From Bacillota bacterium (GTDB lineage Bacteria > Bacillota > UBA4882 > UBA8346): DNA of 5,991 bases. Every line of letters begins with the position of its first letter. The stretch's first letter is position 1. The translations under genes were made by a program, and so were the position numbers. The stretch is taken from assembly GCA_028282485.1 (NCBI GenBank), contig JANQHU010000395.1:1-5991 (forward strand), written 5' to 3'. This document shows, piece by piece, positions 4,777-5,991 of this stretch. Under the pieces are notes generated by a model that saw only the letters and a program-made list of their open reading frames with translations, had not been told where the DNA came from and searched no databases.

Positions 4777-5991
4777 ATGAAAAAGCAAATCTCGTTAGCA
4801 GTATTAGGAACCGGTATTTTTCTGGTATTATTAGGTGGCTTCTATTTATGGGACAGCTTGGCCCAAACTCAACTCACCGAAATCTGGTTTAAATCACTTC
4901 CCATTTTACTAATTCTGCTGGGTTTAGACTACTTATTAAATAGTATTCCTCAGTATCGCCAAAAAATCCAACCTCCTGCTTGGCATGGCGTCTTATTAAT
5001 TATTCTACTGTTATTAGTGGGCACTTTTTATAATTTCAAAAACCTGTTTGGCTCTGATTTTAAAACCAGCCTTGATCACTTTCGTCAAATTAATTTACAG
5101 GATTTTGATTATTTTGACCTGGACTACGATTTTGAATGGGGAGCTAAGGTCTCCGAATCTGAGCTGATCAGCTACCAAAAAACTTTCCCCCTTTCTCCGG
5201 CAATCACCAAAATAGTTTTAAAAAATCCCACTAAAGGACGCATTATAATTGGCAATACTACCGCTCCGGAAGCAGTCTTAAGCTTCTTTCAAACCGCCGA
5301 ACAACCAATCTCGCCAAAAACCAAGCGCCAAATTTCCCATATAAAACCGCGAGTTTCGGGAGCAAATTTAATTATTGAACTCCCCGATAACTTACAGATT
5401 AATAAAAAAAATAAAAAGGACTTGATAGCTTATTGGGAGTTAGTGCTTCCCCCGCACTTGGCCTTACGGTTAAACAGTAATACTAGTATGTTATGGATCA
5501 ATAAGTTAGCCAATGATCTTACTATTAAGGGACAAAAAACCGCTTTATTTATCGAAAAGCTGGATGGTGACTTACAACTAAAATGTAATTTAGGGAAAAT
5601 TAACATTAAAAGAATTAATGGAAACGCCTCTTTAAAAGTATCTGCCGCAGATATTTCCGTTGATGAAGTTACCCAAAATTTAAAAATTGATACGAAGTTA
5701 GGAGAACTAAATTTAGGTGTTATTGAAGGTGATTTGGTATTAGATAATAAAATCGGTGAGGGACGCATTCGCAAAATCCTTGGCCTCTGTAAGATCACTT
5801 CGGCTTTAGGGGATTTCGCTATCGATGAATGCCACGGCCCTTTAAAGACCAACATTAAAGCCGGGAGTTTAAATATTAATGCTGCGACTCTTAACGCTCC
5901 CTTAGATATTGGAGTGAAGTTTGGTGATATTTATCTAGAATTACCTACCAAAGCCGCTTATCATTTAAAGGCTCAAGTATCCCACCACGGC
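4777..5991 (+). CDS. LiaF-like membrane protein with DUF4097-type beta-helix; C-terminus cut by window edge
   Basis: The frame is open from the ATG at 4777 to the right edge, with 405 codons visible. The start follows GGGGAGGT with 8-nt spacing. The N-terminus has hydrophobic helices at about 7-27, 40-56 and 69-85, the LiaF/DUF5668-type membrane part, where F-x2-LGG-x-L-W and L-x-P-I-L-L-I-L-L-G patterns recur. An unusual alternating acidic/aromatic stretch follows at 109-121. A mixed region runs to about 245. From about 255 to 390 there is a right-handed beta-helix-like repeat with Gly or Ala at 273, 291, 309, 327, 345, 363 and 383, typical of DUF4097 (adhesin-like) domains. LiaF is an inhibitor of the LiaRS envelope-stress system in Bacillus. 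No two-component genes are visible here, so this homologue may work with the ECF module instead. The direction and location of the repeat domain across the membrane are inferred. Confidence 0.85.
   Translation, partial: MKKQISLAVLGTGIFLVLLGGFYLWDSLAQTQLTEIWFKSLPILLILLGLDYLLNSIPQYRQKIQPPAWHGVLLIILLLLVGTFYNFKNLFGSDFKTSLDHFRQINLQDFDYFDLDYDFEWGAKVSESELISYQKTFPLSPAITKIVLKNPTKGRIIIGNTTAPEAVLSFFQTAEQPISPKTKRQISHIKPRVSGANLIIELPDNLQINKKNKKDLIAYWELVLPPHLALRLNSNTSMLWINKLANDLTIKGQKTALFIEKLDGDLQLKCNLGKINIKRINGNASLKVSAADISVDEVTQNLKIDTKLGELNLGVIEGDLVLDNKIGEGRIRKILGLCKITSALGDFAIDECHGPLKTNIKAGSLNINAATLNAPLDIGVKFGDIYLELPTKAAYHLKAQVSHHG

Noticed and set aside
5430..5855. 141-residue open frame on the minus strand inside the LiaF-like gene
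   Set aside because: It is antisense to a clear repeat-domain coding sequence and has no ribosome site or recognisable protein features.

Overview
The window looks like a low-GC, probably anaerobic Firmicute of the class Clostridia. The reasons are AT-rich DNA, strong AGGAGG-type ribosome binding sites, a TTG start codon, a YdbC/PC4-type small protein, LiaF/TM2-type membrane proteins and a rubredoxin domain. The species cannot be named from the sequence. No rRNA, tRNA, CRISPR array, insertion sequence or integrase is visible.

Layout. Positions 1-2904 hold a two-gene cassette on the minus strand. A 72-residue YdbC/PC4-like ssDNA-binding protein (2686-2904) is followed 23 bp later by a very large superfamily 1 (Upf1/Dna2/Nam7-like) helicase or ATPase. 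The helicase starts at 2662 and runs off the left edge, with 887 codons visible. Inserted in its N-terminal part (residues about 102-150) is a complete rubredoxin domain with all four metal-binding cysteines at canonical spacing. This is the most unusual item in the window. Positions 2905-3187 are a very AT-rich divergent intergenic region with a perfect 14-bp-arm palindrome and imperfect direct repeats.

Positions 3188-5991 hold a plus-strand operon for envelope stress sensing: an ECF sigma factor (TTG start), an overlapping single-pass membrane protein that is probably its anti-sigma factor, a TM2/DUF5668-like multi-pass membrane protein, and a LiaF-like/DUF4097 protein whose reading frame is open at the right edge. 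The last protein has membrane helices followed by a beta-helix with a near-exact 18-residue repeat.

How the parts may work together. The operon reads as a self-contained signalling module: the anti-sigma holds the sigma factor at the membrane, and the LiaF/TM2-like proteins are likely sensors, effectors or targets. The left cassette reads as single-stranded nucleic-acid handling, either repair or phage/plasmid defence, possibly gated by redox state or metal through the rubredoxin. The left genes are visibly more AT-rich than the operon, which fits a different origin, but this was judged by eye on sampled lines only. The two longest genes are both cut by the window edges.
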